A stretch of DNA of 64,000 nucleotides from Burkholderia ubonensis subsp. mesacidophila (GTDB lineage: Bacteria > Pseudomonadota > Gammaproteobacteria > Burkholderiales > Burkholderiaceae), in contig NZ_CP020737.1 in NCBI RefSeq assembly GCF_002097715.1, forward strand, positions 1,860,001 to 1,924,000, in the 5' to 3' direction. This document shows positions 26,513 through 35,083 of this stretch, one piece after another; positions within the stretch are counted from its first letter, which is position 1, and every line of letters begins with the position of its first letter. Both the position numbers and the translations under genes were made by a program. Below the pieces are notes generated by a model that was not told where the DNA came from, ran no database searches, and saw only the letters and a list, made by a program, of their open reading frames with translations.

Positions 26513-27212
26513 TTCATTCCTCGCTATTGTTGGATGATCAGGAACGTGTGGCAAATTGCATGGGCTGAGCGCAAATCAGGCAAAAGCCGGCAGTTCAATC
26601 CTGGCCGACGCCGGCTTGATATTTCCCTGCCCTGGGAAAGCTGCGAAACGATTCAGAAGATGCGGATGCTGTCGTAACGAGCGCAACGCGAGATGACGCG
26701 AAAAACCAATGCCAATATAGAAGTCTCCACGTCAAGCGCGTTCACTGTCTATTGAGTCTTTGATTCTCTTGAATCTGAAAGAAAAATCACCTTTCAATCC
26801 GGGCTCAAAGGCGCGGATCCGGGGTGATGGCATTGCGTGACGCGATATTGCGGATTAATTCTGTTTCTAAAATTTGCGCGCCCGTCACTAAACTTCGAGT
26901 GATTTAAAATTCAAGATATCACTGCGAATTCAATCGCTGCATGATAAATGTCAATGTTTTAACGAAGCATTCCCCGGGTCTTTGGTGAAGTGGACTTTGC
27001 TTATAATCGTTCGCGTCATTAAACACGCGAGATGCAGGGCTTTCAAGTAGTCGTAAACCCTTGAGCATGGAATTTAAAAAATGCTCCAGTTTGTTTGAAA
27101 ATTCATCAATATCGATTATCGGTGAAAACCCGGCAAGGTCGCTGCGAACGGCGCGCGGATGGGGCCTGCTTGCGTGATTCGAAGCAAGCCGTCTCACGCG
27201 CATCGACCGGCA
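26513..27212. promoter_or_regulatory. A/T-rich upstream region of the oxidase operon
   Basis: About 700 bases, distinctly A/T-richer than the flanks from about 26690 to 27120. It holds the promoter region of the leftward oxidase operon and the 3' side of the DUF4148 gene. On the minus strand TTGACG occurs near 26735. On the plus strand a TATAAT-like run lies near 27002. Neither has a convincing partner box. An open frame of 94 codons at 26919-27203 (minus) has no codon bias or ribosome site and is not called. Confidence 0.4.
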
Positions 27213-27554
27213 TCAATGGCCGCGATAGAGGGCGTTGCGGCTGTCCGCGATCAAGGGGCGGCCGGATTCGGTCGCGGCGCGGGCGTCGCTGCCGAAATCC
27301 GTCGCGGTGGAACCCTGCGCTGCGGTTGCACGGCTTTGTGTGACCGGCTGCGCGTTGACTCGCCGAAGCGCGGATTGAACATCGTCCGGATAGGGCGTTT
27401 GGGCCAGGGTCGGGTGGTATCCGACGGCCGCGAGGCGGGCGAGTTCCGCCTTGACCTCGGCGCGAGACAGCGCGTGATCGGCCTGCTGGGCGAACGAGAG
27501 AACGGGCGCTGCAAGCGCCAGCGCGGCGACAGTCGAGAAGACGAACGATTTCAT
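27213..27554 (-). CDS. DUF4148 family small secreted protein (copy 2)
   Basis: A 113-residue protein with signal peptide (MKSFVFSTVAALALA, cleavage near SFAQ). The core is SRAEVKAELARLAAVGYHP, then YPDDVQSALRRV, and the C-terminus is ALYRGH. It is clearly related to copy 3 at 49062 (same MKSFV start and ALYRRH end), and both lie beside a near-identical aldo/keto reductase gene. Its upstream region also matches that of copy 3 (GCGGAAAAACCG near 27640 and 49465). Family function unknown. Confidence 0.85.
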   Translation of the reverse strand: MKSFVFSTVAALALAAPVLSFAQQADHALSRAEVKAELARLAAVGYHPTLAQTPYPDDVQSALRRVNAQPVTQSRATAAQGSTATDFGSDARAATESGRPLIADSRNALYRGH

Positions 27555-27751
27555 GATGGGCACCGGTGTCGGTTGAGTCGGGGGCAATGACATCGACGTC
27601 GATGTCGCTGCGAATGGTGCCAATATAGGATTCACGTCGCCGCGGAAAAACCGGCTCTGCGCGAATTGAAATTTGATCTTTATTCAAGAGTCGGGCGCCG
27701 CCGACCACGCGCCAGCAACGACAACCCTGTCGGGCGCATGAGACCTTCGGC

Positions 27752-27819
27752 GACTCAAGTGTGTCGCATCGGGTCTTGGACACCCCTGTGCGGGCTACGT
27801 AGACTCGGCCCACGTTTTG
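27752..27819 (+). promoter_or_regulatory. Promoter and operator of aldo/keto reductase copy 1
   Basis: GACTCAAGT at 27752-27760 is followed by TGTC-N13-GACA. The -35-like TTGGAC and -10-like TAGACT are 18 bases apart. The same arrangement, base for base in these boxes, precedes the second reductase at 50469-50520, where a LysR gene is divergent. Here no LysR gene is present. Confidence 0.6.
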
Positions 27820-27837
27820 TCACGCTTGGAGAAATTC

Positions 27838-28857
27838 ATGAGTTTCAAAGGCAGGCTGTCCGCCGGCAACGCCTTGGGTTTCGGCGCCGCGCCGCTCGGC
27901 AACATGTACCGCAACATTCCCGACGAGGAAGCCGCGGCCACCATCGAAGCCGCCTGGCAGCACGGCATTCGCCTGTTCGACACGGCGCCGTCCTATGGCG
28001 CCGGTCTGGCCGAGCTGCGCCTCGGCGAAGCGCTGGCCGGCCGTTCGCGCGACGACTACGTGATCAGCACGAAAGTCGGCCGGCTTGTCCTCGACGAGCT
28101 CGAAGACGCGAAGGTGCGCGACTACGGCGAGAAAAGCGGGATCTTCGAGCATGGCCGGCCCAATCGACTCGTCAGCGACTACTCGGCCGATGCGACCCTG
28201 CGCTCGATCGAGGACAGCCTGAAGCGCCTGCGCACCGACCGCCTTGACATCGTCTGGGTGCATGACGTCGCGCAGGACATCTACGGCGACGAATGGCTCG
28301 CGCAGTTCGAAGTCGCGCGCAAGGGCGCGTTCCGCGTGCTGACGCGGCTGCGTGAAGAAGGGGTGATCAAGGCGTGGGGCCTCGGCGTGAATCGCGTCGA
28401 GCCGTGCGAGCTGACCCTGGATCTCGCCGAGGCGAAGCCGGACGGTTTCCTGCTGGCCGGGCGCTATACGCTGCTCGACCACGAGCGCGCGCTGCAGCGC
28501 CTGATGCCGGCGGCCGCGGCCAACGAAGTCGGAATCGTCGTTGGCGGTCCTTACAGTTCCGGTGTGCTCGCAGGCGGCACGCATTTCGAGTATCGGAAGG
28601 CCCCGGCCGAGATCCTGGCCAAGGTCGACCGGATCAAGGCGATCGCCGAGCGTCATGGCGTGCCGGTCAAGGCGGCCGCGCTGCAATTCGTGCTCGCGCA
28701 TCCGGCGACCGCAGCCGTCATTCCGGGCGCGAGCCGTCCGGAGCGGATCGCGGAAGACCAGGCCGCGCTGAAGGCGGACGTTCCGGCCGACTTCTGGCAC
28801 GAGATGCGCGAGCAGGGGCTCGTCGCGACCGATGCGCCGCTGCCGATCGATCGCTAA
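27838..28857 (+). CDS. Aldo/keto reductase, D-threo-aldose 1-dehydrogenase type (copy 1)
   Basis: A 339-residue NAD(P)-dependent oxidoreductase of the AKR barrel fold. Catalytic residues are in FDTAPSYG (Asp and Tyr), STKVGR (Lys) and WVHD (His). The segment AGRYTLLDHERALQRLMP is typical of the sugar/aldose dehydrogenase branch. ATG 27838 follows GGAG. It aligns without gaps to the product of 50555-51574, with most residues identical. It probably oxidises or reduces a sugar or reactive carbonyl. Confidence 0.9.
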   Translation: MSFKGRLSAGNALGFGAAPLGNMYRNIPDEEAAATIEAAWQHGIRLFDTAPSYGAGLAELRLGEALAGRSRDDYVISTKVGRLVLDELEDAKVRDYGEKSGIFEHGRPNRLVSDYSADATLRSIEDSLKRLRTDRLDIVWVHDVAQDIYGDEWLAQFEVARKGAFRVLTRLREEGVIKAWGLGVNRVEPCELTLDLAEAKPDGFLLAGRYTLLDHERALQRLMPAAAANEVGIVVGGPYSSGVLAGGTHFEYRKAPAEILAKVDRIKAIAERHGVPVKAAALQFVLAHPATAAVIPGASRPERIAEDQAALKADVPADFWHEMREQGLVATDAPLPIDR

Positions 28858-28872
28858 GCCCGACGCGATGAA

Positions 28873-28913
28873 ACCGCACCGGCATTCGCAATGCATTGCG
28901 ATGCCGGTGCGGT
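28873..28913. terminator. Very long perfect-arm hairpin after aldo/keto reductase copy 1
   Basis: ACCGCACCGGCAT pairs with ATGCCGGTGCGGT. The inside is itself the palindrome CGCAATGCATTGCG. Only one base is unpaired over 41. It lies between the reductase stop and the LacI-type stub, both ending here, so it likely serves both strands. Confidence 0.65.
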
Positions 28914-29002
28914 CAATCCGCGCTCGCGTCCCCGGTCGACTCGCGCCGGACGAGTTGGATCGGCAACACGTCACGTGACGGCGATCCCAGCCGTAGGGCG
29001 CC
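28913..29002 (-). pseudogene. C-terminal stub of a LacI-family regulator
   Basis: The minus strand reads LRLGSPSRDVLPIQLVRREST and then a short tail to a stop at 28913-28915. This is the usual ending of LacI-type repressors. The frame loses similarity near 29000, where the inverted-end sequences of the adjacent mobile-looking block begin. No start, DNA-binding domain or sugar-binding core remains. The other side of the block (30481-30690) does not continue the gene. Confidence 0.6.
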
Positions 29003-29006
29003 AGAG

Positions 29007-30480
29007 CAAGTGCGACTGACGCCAAAGTTGTGCGACTGGGCGACGGAGTTGGTGCGACTGGCCTACGTTGTTACGAATGCTCGTCCCGACGATTGTCCTG
29101 GTGCCGGTATGACAGCGAACTGGGAGCGTCAGCCTGGGGGTTGATGTCCGCACTTCCGTGCATCGGGTTGGCGCCTGAGCAAACCCGCCCCGTATCATCG
29201 GTCTGGATGCGGCCACTTCCGGACCTTCGCTCCTAGCGCTCAGACGTCCGTTATGCGGCGCACGGCGGACAACCCCCGATTGTTGCTGTACTTGCCGGTA
29301 TCCGCAGTCCGTCCGGGCGCGTGAGGCGGTGCCGACGGAGCGCCAGCTCGACCATCCGACGATCTGGTAAATTGATCTGAATCTTCGACAGCCAGATGAG
29401 CGAATCTTGAAACCACACGACCAGAACTCGAATAATCTAATTTACGCACAGGATGGCCCGATAGCACATGGCCCCGAGTTGCAGGGCCGCCTTCAGCCGT
29501 TCACCGTTCCATTCTTCAGGTTCAAGAACGCCCCCGAGCCTGAGGATTGTGGATCGGGAGTGCTGGTGAAAATTGGGGGATTTTTCTTCGTGCTGACGGC
29601 TGGACATTGCGTGAGCGGCACCTTTGCGTCAATTGCGTTGGGCGTGCGCGATTATCCCCATCGGTTCAAATTCGAGCCGCTCAGATCTGGCTACATATGT
29701 TCCGGAGGCCGTGATTTTGGCTACTACGAGGTCTCCAAAGATACAGTTTCCTCTATCGAGGCGGGTAACCGGATTTTCCTGAGCGAACGGTCTATTGAAG
29801 TTCTTTCCGCGTCTGAACATGAAGCGAAGCGCGATTTTCTTGCACTTGCGGGATATCCACTGCAACTGATGCAAAATCCGGGCGGCGGTACCGGGGCCGC
29901 ACTTCTAGTGTATTCAACGACGATGGCCGGCGGTGAACACGCGCCGGCCAGTAACTTGACGCTCGCTGTGCGGGGCGCTCATCTTGAGATTCACGTCTGG
30001 ATTCCGCAGCAGGACAACGTGCATACCCTCGCGAACGATCCGACACCAGTGACACTATGCACATTCCGTGGCGCGAGCGGGGGCGGTTGGTGGAGTACGC
30101 ATATGAACCGTCCTGCATGGAAGTCAACCGACGTAAAGCTCATCGGTACACACGTCGGATCGGGCAATGAAATAGAGACTCAAGACGGGCTGCGGCACAG
30201 GTTCTCGCGCGTGTCTTTAGTTGGAAATCACTTGGCGCTCATCGCCCGCGATTATCCCGCGCTTCGCAATCACATAAACACCACTTGGCCGACTGTCGAA
30301 CAGTACGGTGTCGATTCGTAAGGGTACCTATAGCGGTCGATTCGCGAATTCGACGTAACGTCGGCTTAGGGTCGGCTACGGCCAATCGCGTCCGGCGAAT
30401 TGCGACTACTTTGGCGCGAGAGTAGGCCAGTCGCACGAACTCTGACGCACCCGCCCGGGCACATATGGCGCGACTGCATA
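29007..30480. mobile_element. Transposon-like block without transposase, carrying a serine protease
   Basis: The left end has three spaced copies of TGCGACTG (29011, 29031, 29053). A 21-base end repeat at 29046-29066 (ending in TGCGACTGGCCTAC) is matched in inverted orientation at 30422-30442 with one mismatch. Outside these arms the two ends are still roughly alignable for about 35 more bases. The enclosed DNA is visibly lower in GC than its surroundings and holds one gene. Multiple short repeats at each end are reminiscent of IS21-type ends, but no transposase is present. Confidence 0.5.
29407..30321 (+). CDS. Trypsin-like serine protease (cargo of the mobile-looking block)
   Basis: A 304-residue protein with a trypsin-fold triad: His in LTAGHCV (about residue 67), a probable Asp in GGRDFGYYEV, and Ser in RGASGGGWW. 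No signal peptide is seen, so it may act in the cytoplasm, unlike most secreted trypsins. The only usable start is TTG at 29407 with a weak ribosome site. Codon use and GC are unlike the neighbours. Intracellular trypsin-like proteases occur as effectors in several defence systems, but no partner gene is present here, so that role is speculative. Confidence 0.75.
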   Translation: MKPHDQNSNNLIYAQDGPIAHGPELQGRLQPFTVPFFRFKNAPEPEDCGSGVLVKIGGFFFVLTAGHCVSGTFASIALGVRDYPHRFKFEPLRSGYICSGGRDFGYYEVSKDTVSSIEAGNRIFLSERSIEVLSASEHEAKRDFLALAGYPLQLMQNPGGGTGAALLVYSTTMAGGEHAPASNLTLAVRGAHLEIHVWIPQQDNVHTLANDPTPVTLCTFRGASGGGWWSTHMNRPAWKSTDVKLIGTHVGSGNEIETQDGLRHRFSRVSLVGNHLALIARDYPALRNHINTTWPTVEQYGVDS

Positions 30481-30665
30481 TCAGTCGTTGATTTTCAGCG
30501 TGCACCGTTGCAATTGCCCTGGCCCCCTACGCATGCTGTGTTCGTGGAAAAACGGCGGCCGCCCGGGCTTGACGGAGCGGCGCGCGGAGAAGGGCAGCCC
30601 GTCGTGCGGGCAACCCGACATTCGACAAGCGCACGCGGCGGATGGGCCGCGCCGCTCGTCGGGAT
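30322..30665. other. Right end of the mobile-looking block and flank
   Basis: About 340 bases without a convincing gene. They include the inverted end repeat (30422-30442). A small minus-strand open frame at 30481-30675 has no recognisable domain and no ribosome site. Confidence 0.4.
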
Positions 30666-30688
30666 GGCTCGGCACCGGTTGCCGAGCC
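30666..30688 (-). terminator. Hairpin after the cyclase-family gene
   Basis: GGCTCGGC and GCCGAGCC, extended by one A-T pair, form a 9-pair stem around CCGGT just past the cyclase stop on the minus strand. No U-run is visible. Confidence 0.5.
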
Positions 30689-30693
30689 GCCCG

Positions 30694-31638
30694 TTACCGG
30701 ATCGCGACCGGGTTGATGTTGACCTGCGTCGAGCCGATGTACAGCGGCTGGCCCAGCACGAACAGGAATTCCCATGCCTTGTCGCGCACGAGCGCGCGGC
30801 TGTCGATCAGCTCCAGGTTGTAGATGCCGCGCTTCGCGAGCATGTACTGGTTGATCGGGAATTCCTCCTGGGTGCCCGGGTTCGGATAGACCTCGGACGC
30901 CCAGGTGTCGCCGCCGAACGCGACGATACCCTGGTCGGCCAGCCACTTCGCGGCTTCCATGCCGATGCCCGGCTCGACTTCCAGGAACTGCTTGTTGTCC
31001 TTGCCGATCAGCTCCAGCCAGCCGGTGTTGAACAGCACCACGTCACCCTTGCGCAGGGTCACGCCTTCCTTCTTGAGCACGGCCTTGATGTCGGCCACGG
31101 TGAACTCGGTGCCGCCCGGGACGATCGGCTTGCCGTAGTACGCGGTCATGTCGAGCACGACGCCGCGCGTGACGATCGGCGGCACCTTCTCGACGCCGAG
31201 CTTCTTCACGCCGTCGACGGTGACGAAGTCGGCCGCCTTGTTGCCGTTGTAGTAGACGTTGTCGATGCCGATGTGGCCGATGCCGTTGAGCTGCGTGCCG
31301 ACGCCGGTCCACGCGTTGACGAGCTCGTCGTTGAACGTGAACTTGTTCGGGCCGAGGCTCTTGCCGGCCTGCTGGCCGACCTGCACGTTGTACAGGCGGA
31401 AGCTGCGGTGGCGGAACGCCGGCAGGTTCTTGTCCACCGGCACGGCCAGCGGGTAGGTCTTGCCGGCCTTCACGAGGCCGACGGCCTGCCTGATGACGTC
31501 GGGCGTCAGCAGGTTGGCCGCGCCGATCTCGTCGTTCGGGCCGTAGACGGACGGATACCAGTCCGCCGCATGCGCCGCCTGCGAGGCGGCGAACGGCAGC
31601 AGCGCGGCGAGCGCGAGTTTCGCGAGCGTCTTCTTCAT
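30694..31638 (-). CDS. Secreted cyclase/kynurenine-formamidase-like family protein
   Basis: A 314-residue protein with a signal peptide (MKKTLAKLALAALLPFAA, cleavage near AHAAD). The body belongs to the putative cyclase fold of metal-dependent amidohydrolases: WTGVGTQLNGIGHIGI stands where the family has its HxGTHxDxPxH metal motif, so the first His is replaced. Later segments GDVVLFNTGW and GGDTWASEVYPNP are typical. It follows the Old Yellow Enzyme gene by 22 bases. The substrate is unknown; location is probably periplasmic. Confidence 0.8.
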   Translation of the reverse strand: MKKTLAKLALAALLPFAASQAAHAADWYPSVYGPNDEIGAANLLTPDVIRQAVGLVKAGKTYPLAVPVDKNLPAFRHRSFRLYNVQVGQQAGKSLGPNKFTFNDELVNAWTGVGTQLNGIGHIGIDNVYYNGNKAADFVTVDGVKKLGVEKVPPIVTRGVVLDMTAYYGKPIVPGGTEFTVADIKAVLKKEGVTLRKGDVVLFNTGWLELIGKDNKQFLEVEPGIGMEAAKWLADQGIVAFGGDTWASEVYPNPGTQEEFPINQYMLAKRGIYNLELIDSRALVRDKAWEFLFVLGQPLYIGSTQVNINPVAIR

Positions 31639-31660
31639 CTTGATGGGTCTCCGGTTTCGG

Positions 31661-32776
31661 TCAGGCGGCGGATTCGGCCAGCGTCGGGTAGTCGGTCAGG
31701 CCGCGTGCATCGCCACCGAACAGCGTGTTGCGGTCGTGCGGGGCGAGCCTGGCGCCGACGCGCAGGCGCTCGGGCAGGTCGGGGTTCGCGACGAACGGGC
31801 GGCCGAACGCGACCAGGTCGGCCCAGCCGGCGGCGATCGCTTCGCGCGCGCGTTCCGCGGTGTACGCGCCCGCGTAGATCAGCACGCCGGGGTAGGTGGC
31901 GCGCAGCTTCTGCTTGAATTCCACCGGCATCAGCGGCGCATCGTCCCAGTCCGCTTCCGCGATGTGCAGGTAGCCGACGCCGAGATCGGCAAGCAGTTTC
32001 GCGGCGGCGAGATACGTGGTTTCCGGATCGTCGTCGACGCAGCCGTTCAGCGTGGTCAGCGGCGCGAGGCGGATGCCGACGCGCGACGCGTCGCCTGTGC
32101 CTTCGATCAGCGCCTGCGCGACTTCGCCGAGGAAACGCAGCCGGTTCTCGAGCGAGCCGCCGTATGCATCGGTGCGCGTGTTGGCGTTCGAGTCGATGAA
32201 CTGGTTGACGAGATAGCCGTTCGCGCCGTGCAGCTCGACGCCGTCGAAGCCCGCGTCGATCGCGTTGCGGGCGGCGGCGCGATACTGGTCGACGATTTCG
32301 CGGATTTCCTCGACCGACAGCGCGCGCGGCTCGGAGGCCTGCACGAAGCCGGGCGTGCTGCCGTCCTCGCCTGCAACGAACACGTTCACGCCCGTCGCCT
32401 GCAGCGGCGACGACGACACCGGCTGCTGGCCGCCGAGCAGGCTCGTGTGGCTCAGCCGGCCGACGTGCCAGAGTTGCGCGAAGATGCGGCCGTCGGCGGC
32501 GTGCACGGCGTCGGTCACCTTGCGCCAGCCGGCGACGTGCTCGGGCGTGTGAATGCCGGGCGTCCACGCGTAGCCCTTGCCGAGCGGCGCGATGTAGGTG
32601 CCTTCGCCGACGATCAGGCCGGCGCTCGCGCGCTGCGCGTAATACGCGGCCATCAGGTCGTTGGCGACGTCGCCGGGCTGGCTCGCGCGCGAGCGGGTCA
32701 TCGGCGGCATCACGATGCGGTTCGGCAGCGTCAGCGCGCCGAGTCGCAGCGGTTGAAACAAGGGATCCTGGGTCAT
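31661..32776 (-). CDS. Alkene reductase, Old Yellow Enzyme family
   Basis: A 371-residue FMN-dependent ene-reductase. It starts LFQPLRLGALTLPNRIVMPP with the MTRSRA segment. The active site carries HGANGYLVNQF with the preceding FDGVELHGAN. The later ENRLRFLGEV and LVAFGRPFVANPDLPERL bind FMN. It reduces activated C=C bonds of unsaturated carbonyls, nitro compounds or nitrate esters. It lies between an aldo/keto reductase and the cyclase gene on the minus strand, consistent with one electrophile-detoxification operon. Confidence 0.92.
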   Translation of the reverse strand: MTQDPLFQPLRLGALTLPNRIVMPPMTRSRASQPGDVANDLMAAYYAQRASAGLIVGEGTYIAPLGKGYAWTPGIHTPEHVAGWRKVTDAVHAADGRIFAQLWHVGRLSHTSLLGGQQPVSSSPLQATGVNVFVAGEDGSTPGFVQASEPRALSVEEIREIVDQYRAAARNAIDAGFDGVELHGANGYLVNQFIDSNANTRTDAYGGSLENRLRFLGEVAQALIEGTGDASRVGIRLAPLTTLNGCVDDDPETTYLAAAKLLADLGVGYLHIAEADWDDAPLMPVEFKQKLRATYPGVLIYAGAYTAERAREAIAAGWADLVAFGRPFVANPDLPERLRVGARLAPHDRNTLFGGDARGLTDYPTLAESAA

Positions 32777-32841
32777 GATGGGTGTCCTGTCAGGCCCGCG
32801 GCCTGCGGGCCGCGGACGGGTCTAAGAAAGTGCCGGGGCGA

Positions 32842-33648
32842 TCAGTCCCACTTCGGCGCGAGGCCGGCGGGGTCGACTTCGCGGCCGTTGCGCTCGAGCG
32901 CGGCGATCTGCGCCATGTCTTCGTCGGTCAGGCGCAGCGTCTGCGCGAGCAGGTTGCTCGACAGGTTCTCGCGCTTCGTCGACGACGGGATCACCGAGTA
33001 GCCGAGCTGCAGCGCCCATGCGAGCGCGACTTGAGCCGGCGTGGCCTGGTGTTTCTGCGCGATCGCGCCGATCACCGCGTTGCCGAGCACCTTGCCGTAC
33101 GCGAGCGTCATGTACGACGTGACGTGGATGTCTTCGCCCTGCAGGAACTCGACCAGCTTGCGGTTCTGCAGGTACGGGCTCAGCTCGATCTGGTTGGTCG
33201 CGATCTCGCCCTTGCCGACGGCGGCGATCGCCTGCTTCGTCAGTTCGATGTTGAAGTTCGAGATGCCGATCTGGCGCGTCAGGCCCTTCGCCTTCGCGTC
33301 GGCGAGCGCGGTCATGAACTCTTCGATCGACACGCCGTTGCCGGGCGCCGGCCAGTGGATCAGCGTCAGGTCGACGTAGTCGGTGCGCAGCTTCTCGAGG
33401 CTTTCCTGCAGGCTCGGCACCAGCTTGTCCTTCGCATAGTTGTCGACCCAGATCTTCGTCGTCAGGAACAGCTCGTCGCGGCGCACGCCGGAAGCGGCGA
33501 TCGCTTCGCCCACTTGCGCTTCGTTGCCGTAGATCTGCGCGGTGTCGATCGTGCGGTAGCCGAGCTCGAGGCCGTTACGGACCGAATCGATGACGACCTG
33601 GTCTTGCAGGCGGAAGGTGCCGAGGCCGAAAGCGGGAATCTTGCTCAT
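32842..33648 (-). CDS. Aldo/keto reductase, 2,5-diketo-gluconate reductase B type
   Basis: A 268-residue AKR of the short DkgB/YafB kind. It shows [14 protein letters not shown] (Asp and Tyr of the tetrad), TTKIWVDNY (Lys) and LIHWPAPG (His). It reduces 2-oxo aldehydes such as methylglyoxal in related proteins. The start at 33648 follows AAGGAGCACAAC. An operator-like inverted repeat with TTGA-N7-TCAA lies about 95 bases upstream (33741-33763). It is the first gene of the leftward AKR/OYE/cyclase operon. Confidence 0.9.
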   Translation of the reverse strand: MSKIPAFGLGTFRLQDQVVIDSVRNGLELGYRTIDTAQIYGNEAQVGEAIAASGVRRDELFLTTKIWVDNYAKDKLVPSLQESLEKLRTDYVDLTLIHWPAPGNGVSIEEFMTALADAKAKGLTRQIGISNFNIELTKQAIAAVGKGEIATNQIELSPYLQNRKLVEFLQGEDIHVTSYMTLAYGKVLGNAVIGAIAQKHQATPAQVALAWALQLGYSVIPSSTKRENLSSNLLAQTLRLTDEDMAQIAALERNGREVDPAGLAPKWD

Positions 33649-33740
33649 GTTGTGCTCCTTGGAGTGAATGCGGACCGGGTTGGTCTGAGAGGCATTCTGG
33701 CGCTTGCCACTGATGAAATAAACGCCTCTAGAGGTCAAAA

Positions 33741-33763
33741 ATATTTGATTTAAAGTCAAATAT
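33741..33763. promoter_or_regulatory. LysR-type operator upstream of the AKR operon
   Basis: ATATTTGA-N7-TCAAATAT is a perfect 8-base inverted repeat. Its core TTGA-N7-TCAA recurs before the MFS gene (36382) and before the LysR gene itself (37518). It contains the T-N11-A pattern of LysR sites. It lies between the end of the LLM gene and the AKR promoter. Confidence 0.6.
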
Positions 33764-33766
33764 GGT

Positions 33767-34711
33767 TCACGCGACGGGCGCGTCCGCCGGCGCATGGAAC
33801 GCCGGCAGGACTTCCGCGGCGATCTCGGCCAGCGTCTCGTCGAGCGGGCGGCGGTTGCGGCGGAAATGCAGGCCGATGTGCTGCACGCCCGCGTCGCGCA
33901 TCGCCGCCAGCTCCTCGCTCAGCGCGATGCGTCCCGCGCGCGCGCCGAAGCGGTGGCGCTGCAGCGGCTCGTGCGGATCGGCGGCGAGGTCGAGATGGAT
34001 GAAGCTCGTGTACGGCTTGTCGCCCGCCACGGCGCGCCACGCGGCGACGCGGTGCCCGTGGTCGGCCGGCGTGCCCGGATACGCGAGGCAGCCGTCCAGG
34101 TGCGCGCCGATCCAGGCCGGCGTCTGCTGCGCGAGGCCCGCGACGAGGAGCGGAATCGGCGTGCGCGCGGCGGGCAGCACGTCGAGGCCGGGCGGCAGAT
34201 GCCCGCGCGCGCCGTCTCGCAACAGCGCGATCTGGTCGCGGAAGTTCGCGCCGCGCGATTCGAAGTCGCGGCCGAACAGCGGGTATTCGACCGGCCGGTC
34301 GCCGCTCGCGACGCCGAGCAGCAGGCGGCCGCCGCTCAGTTCCTGGATCGTCGCGGCCGACTTCAGCGTCAGCAACGGCTCGCGCAGCGGCAGCACGACG
34401 GCCGCCGTGCCGAGCAGGATGTCGCGCGTGATGCCGGCTAGGTAGCCGAGATACGAAAACACTTCGAACACCTGCGCGGCGTCGCCGAACGCGGGGTCAT
34501 ACACCGGCACGTCGCGCACCCAGAGCGCGCGAAAGCCGAGCGTGTCCGCGAGCCGGGCGAGTGCCGCGTGGTGCTCGAGGTCGGGCACGCCTGGGCTGCG
34601 CCGGTCGCGCTGGCGCTTCGCGTCGCCCGCCGGCGACCAGTCGTTGTCGAGCGGCAGCTCGATGCCGATGCTGAAGCCGCCGCGCGTCAGTTTGTCGAGG
34701 GGAGTGGACAT
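33767..34711 (-). CDS. LLM-class flavin-dependent oxidoreductase (luciferase-like)
   Basis: A 314-residue bacterial-luciferase-fold enzyme that uses FMNH2 or F420-like flavin. It opens [15 protein letters not shown] and has [15 protein letters not shown] and [19 protein letters not shown] in the barrel. The start at 34711 was chosen over an upstream frame without a ribosome site. It follows the MoaF-like gene by 17 bases on the minus strand. The role is probably oxidation of a small molecule together with the neighbouring reductases. Confidence 0.87.
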   Translation of the reverse strand: MSTPLDKLTRGGFSIGIELPLDNDWSPAGDAKRQRDRRSPGVPDLEHHAALARLADTLGFRALWVRDVPVYDPAFGDAAQVFEVFSYLGYLAGITRDILLGTAAVVLPLREPLLTLKSAATIQELSGGRLLLGVASGDRPVEYPLFGRDFESRGANFRDQIALLRDGARGHLPPGLDVLPAARTPIPLLVAGLAQQTPAWIGAHLDGCLAYPGTPADHGHRVAAWRAVAGDKPYTSFIHLDLAADPHEPLQRHRFGARAGRIALSEELAAMRDAGVQHIGLHFRRNRRPLDETLAEIAAEVLPAFHAPADAPVA

Positions 34712-34728
34712 GGTCGGGACGATCCGTT

Positions 34729-35052
34729 TCAGCGCGCGCGCAGGCTGCCCTCGAGCCGATAGAAGTCGAGCGACGGCGCGGTGAAGAACGAGCGCGACGT
34801 GCCGGCGGCGAAGTCGTCGATGTGCACGACGGTCGCGCGGTCGGCTTCCTGCCACGAGATCGCGTAGATCTCGCCGGCGACGTGCTGCCACGTATAGGCG
34901 ACTTCGCCTTTCGCGCCGGTGAAATCGCCTTCGGTGATTTCGTAGCGCATGTGGACGCCGTCGTCGGCGTACGCGTTGATCGCGGTGAGCCCCGCGTAGC
35001 GGACTTCGAAGGTCTTGCCGGCAAACGGCGGAAGTTGGGTCGGTGCGTTCAT
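34729..35052 (-). CDS. MoaF-like small protein
   Basis: A 107-residue protein of the small beta-barrel MoaF-related type. It has GKTFEVRYAGLTAINAY and an EVAYTWQHVAGEIYAISWQE core. It starts after CAGGAGATCACCACC. MoaF proteins were first linked to monoamine metabolism and resemble lipocalins. It stands between the MFS and LLM genes, 31 bases from the former and 17 from the latter, so the three are probably one transcript. The ligand is unknown. Confidence 0.7.
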   Translation of the reverse strand: MNAPTQLPPFAGKTFEVRYAGLTAINAYADDGVHMRYEITEGDFTGAKGEVAYTWQHVAGEIYAISWQEADRATVVHIDDFAAGTSRSFFTAPSLDFYRLEGSLRAR

Positions 35053-35083
35053 GGTGGTGATCTCCTGCGGGTAGCGAAAAGGT

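Noticed and set aside
26919..27203. 94-codon minus-strand open frame in the A/T-rich region upstream of the oxidase operon
   Set aside because: No ribosome site, no recognisable family and irregular codon use; better explained as regulatory DNA.
30481..30675. 64-codon minus-strand open frame right of the mobile-looking block, considered as the missing part of the LacI gene
   Set aside because: Its sequence shows no LacI helix-turn-helix or sugar-binding features.
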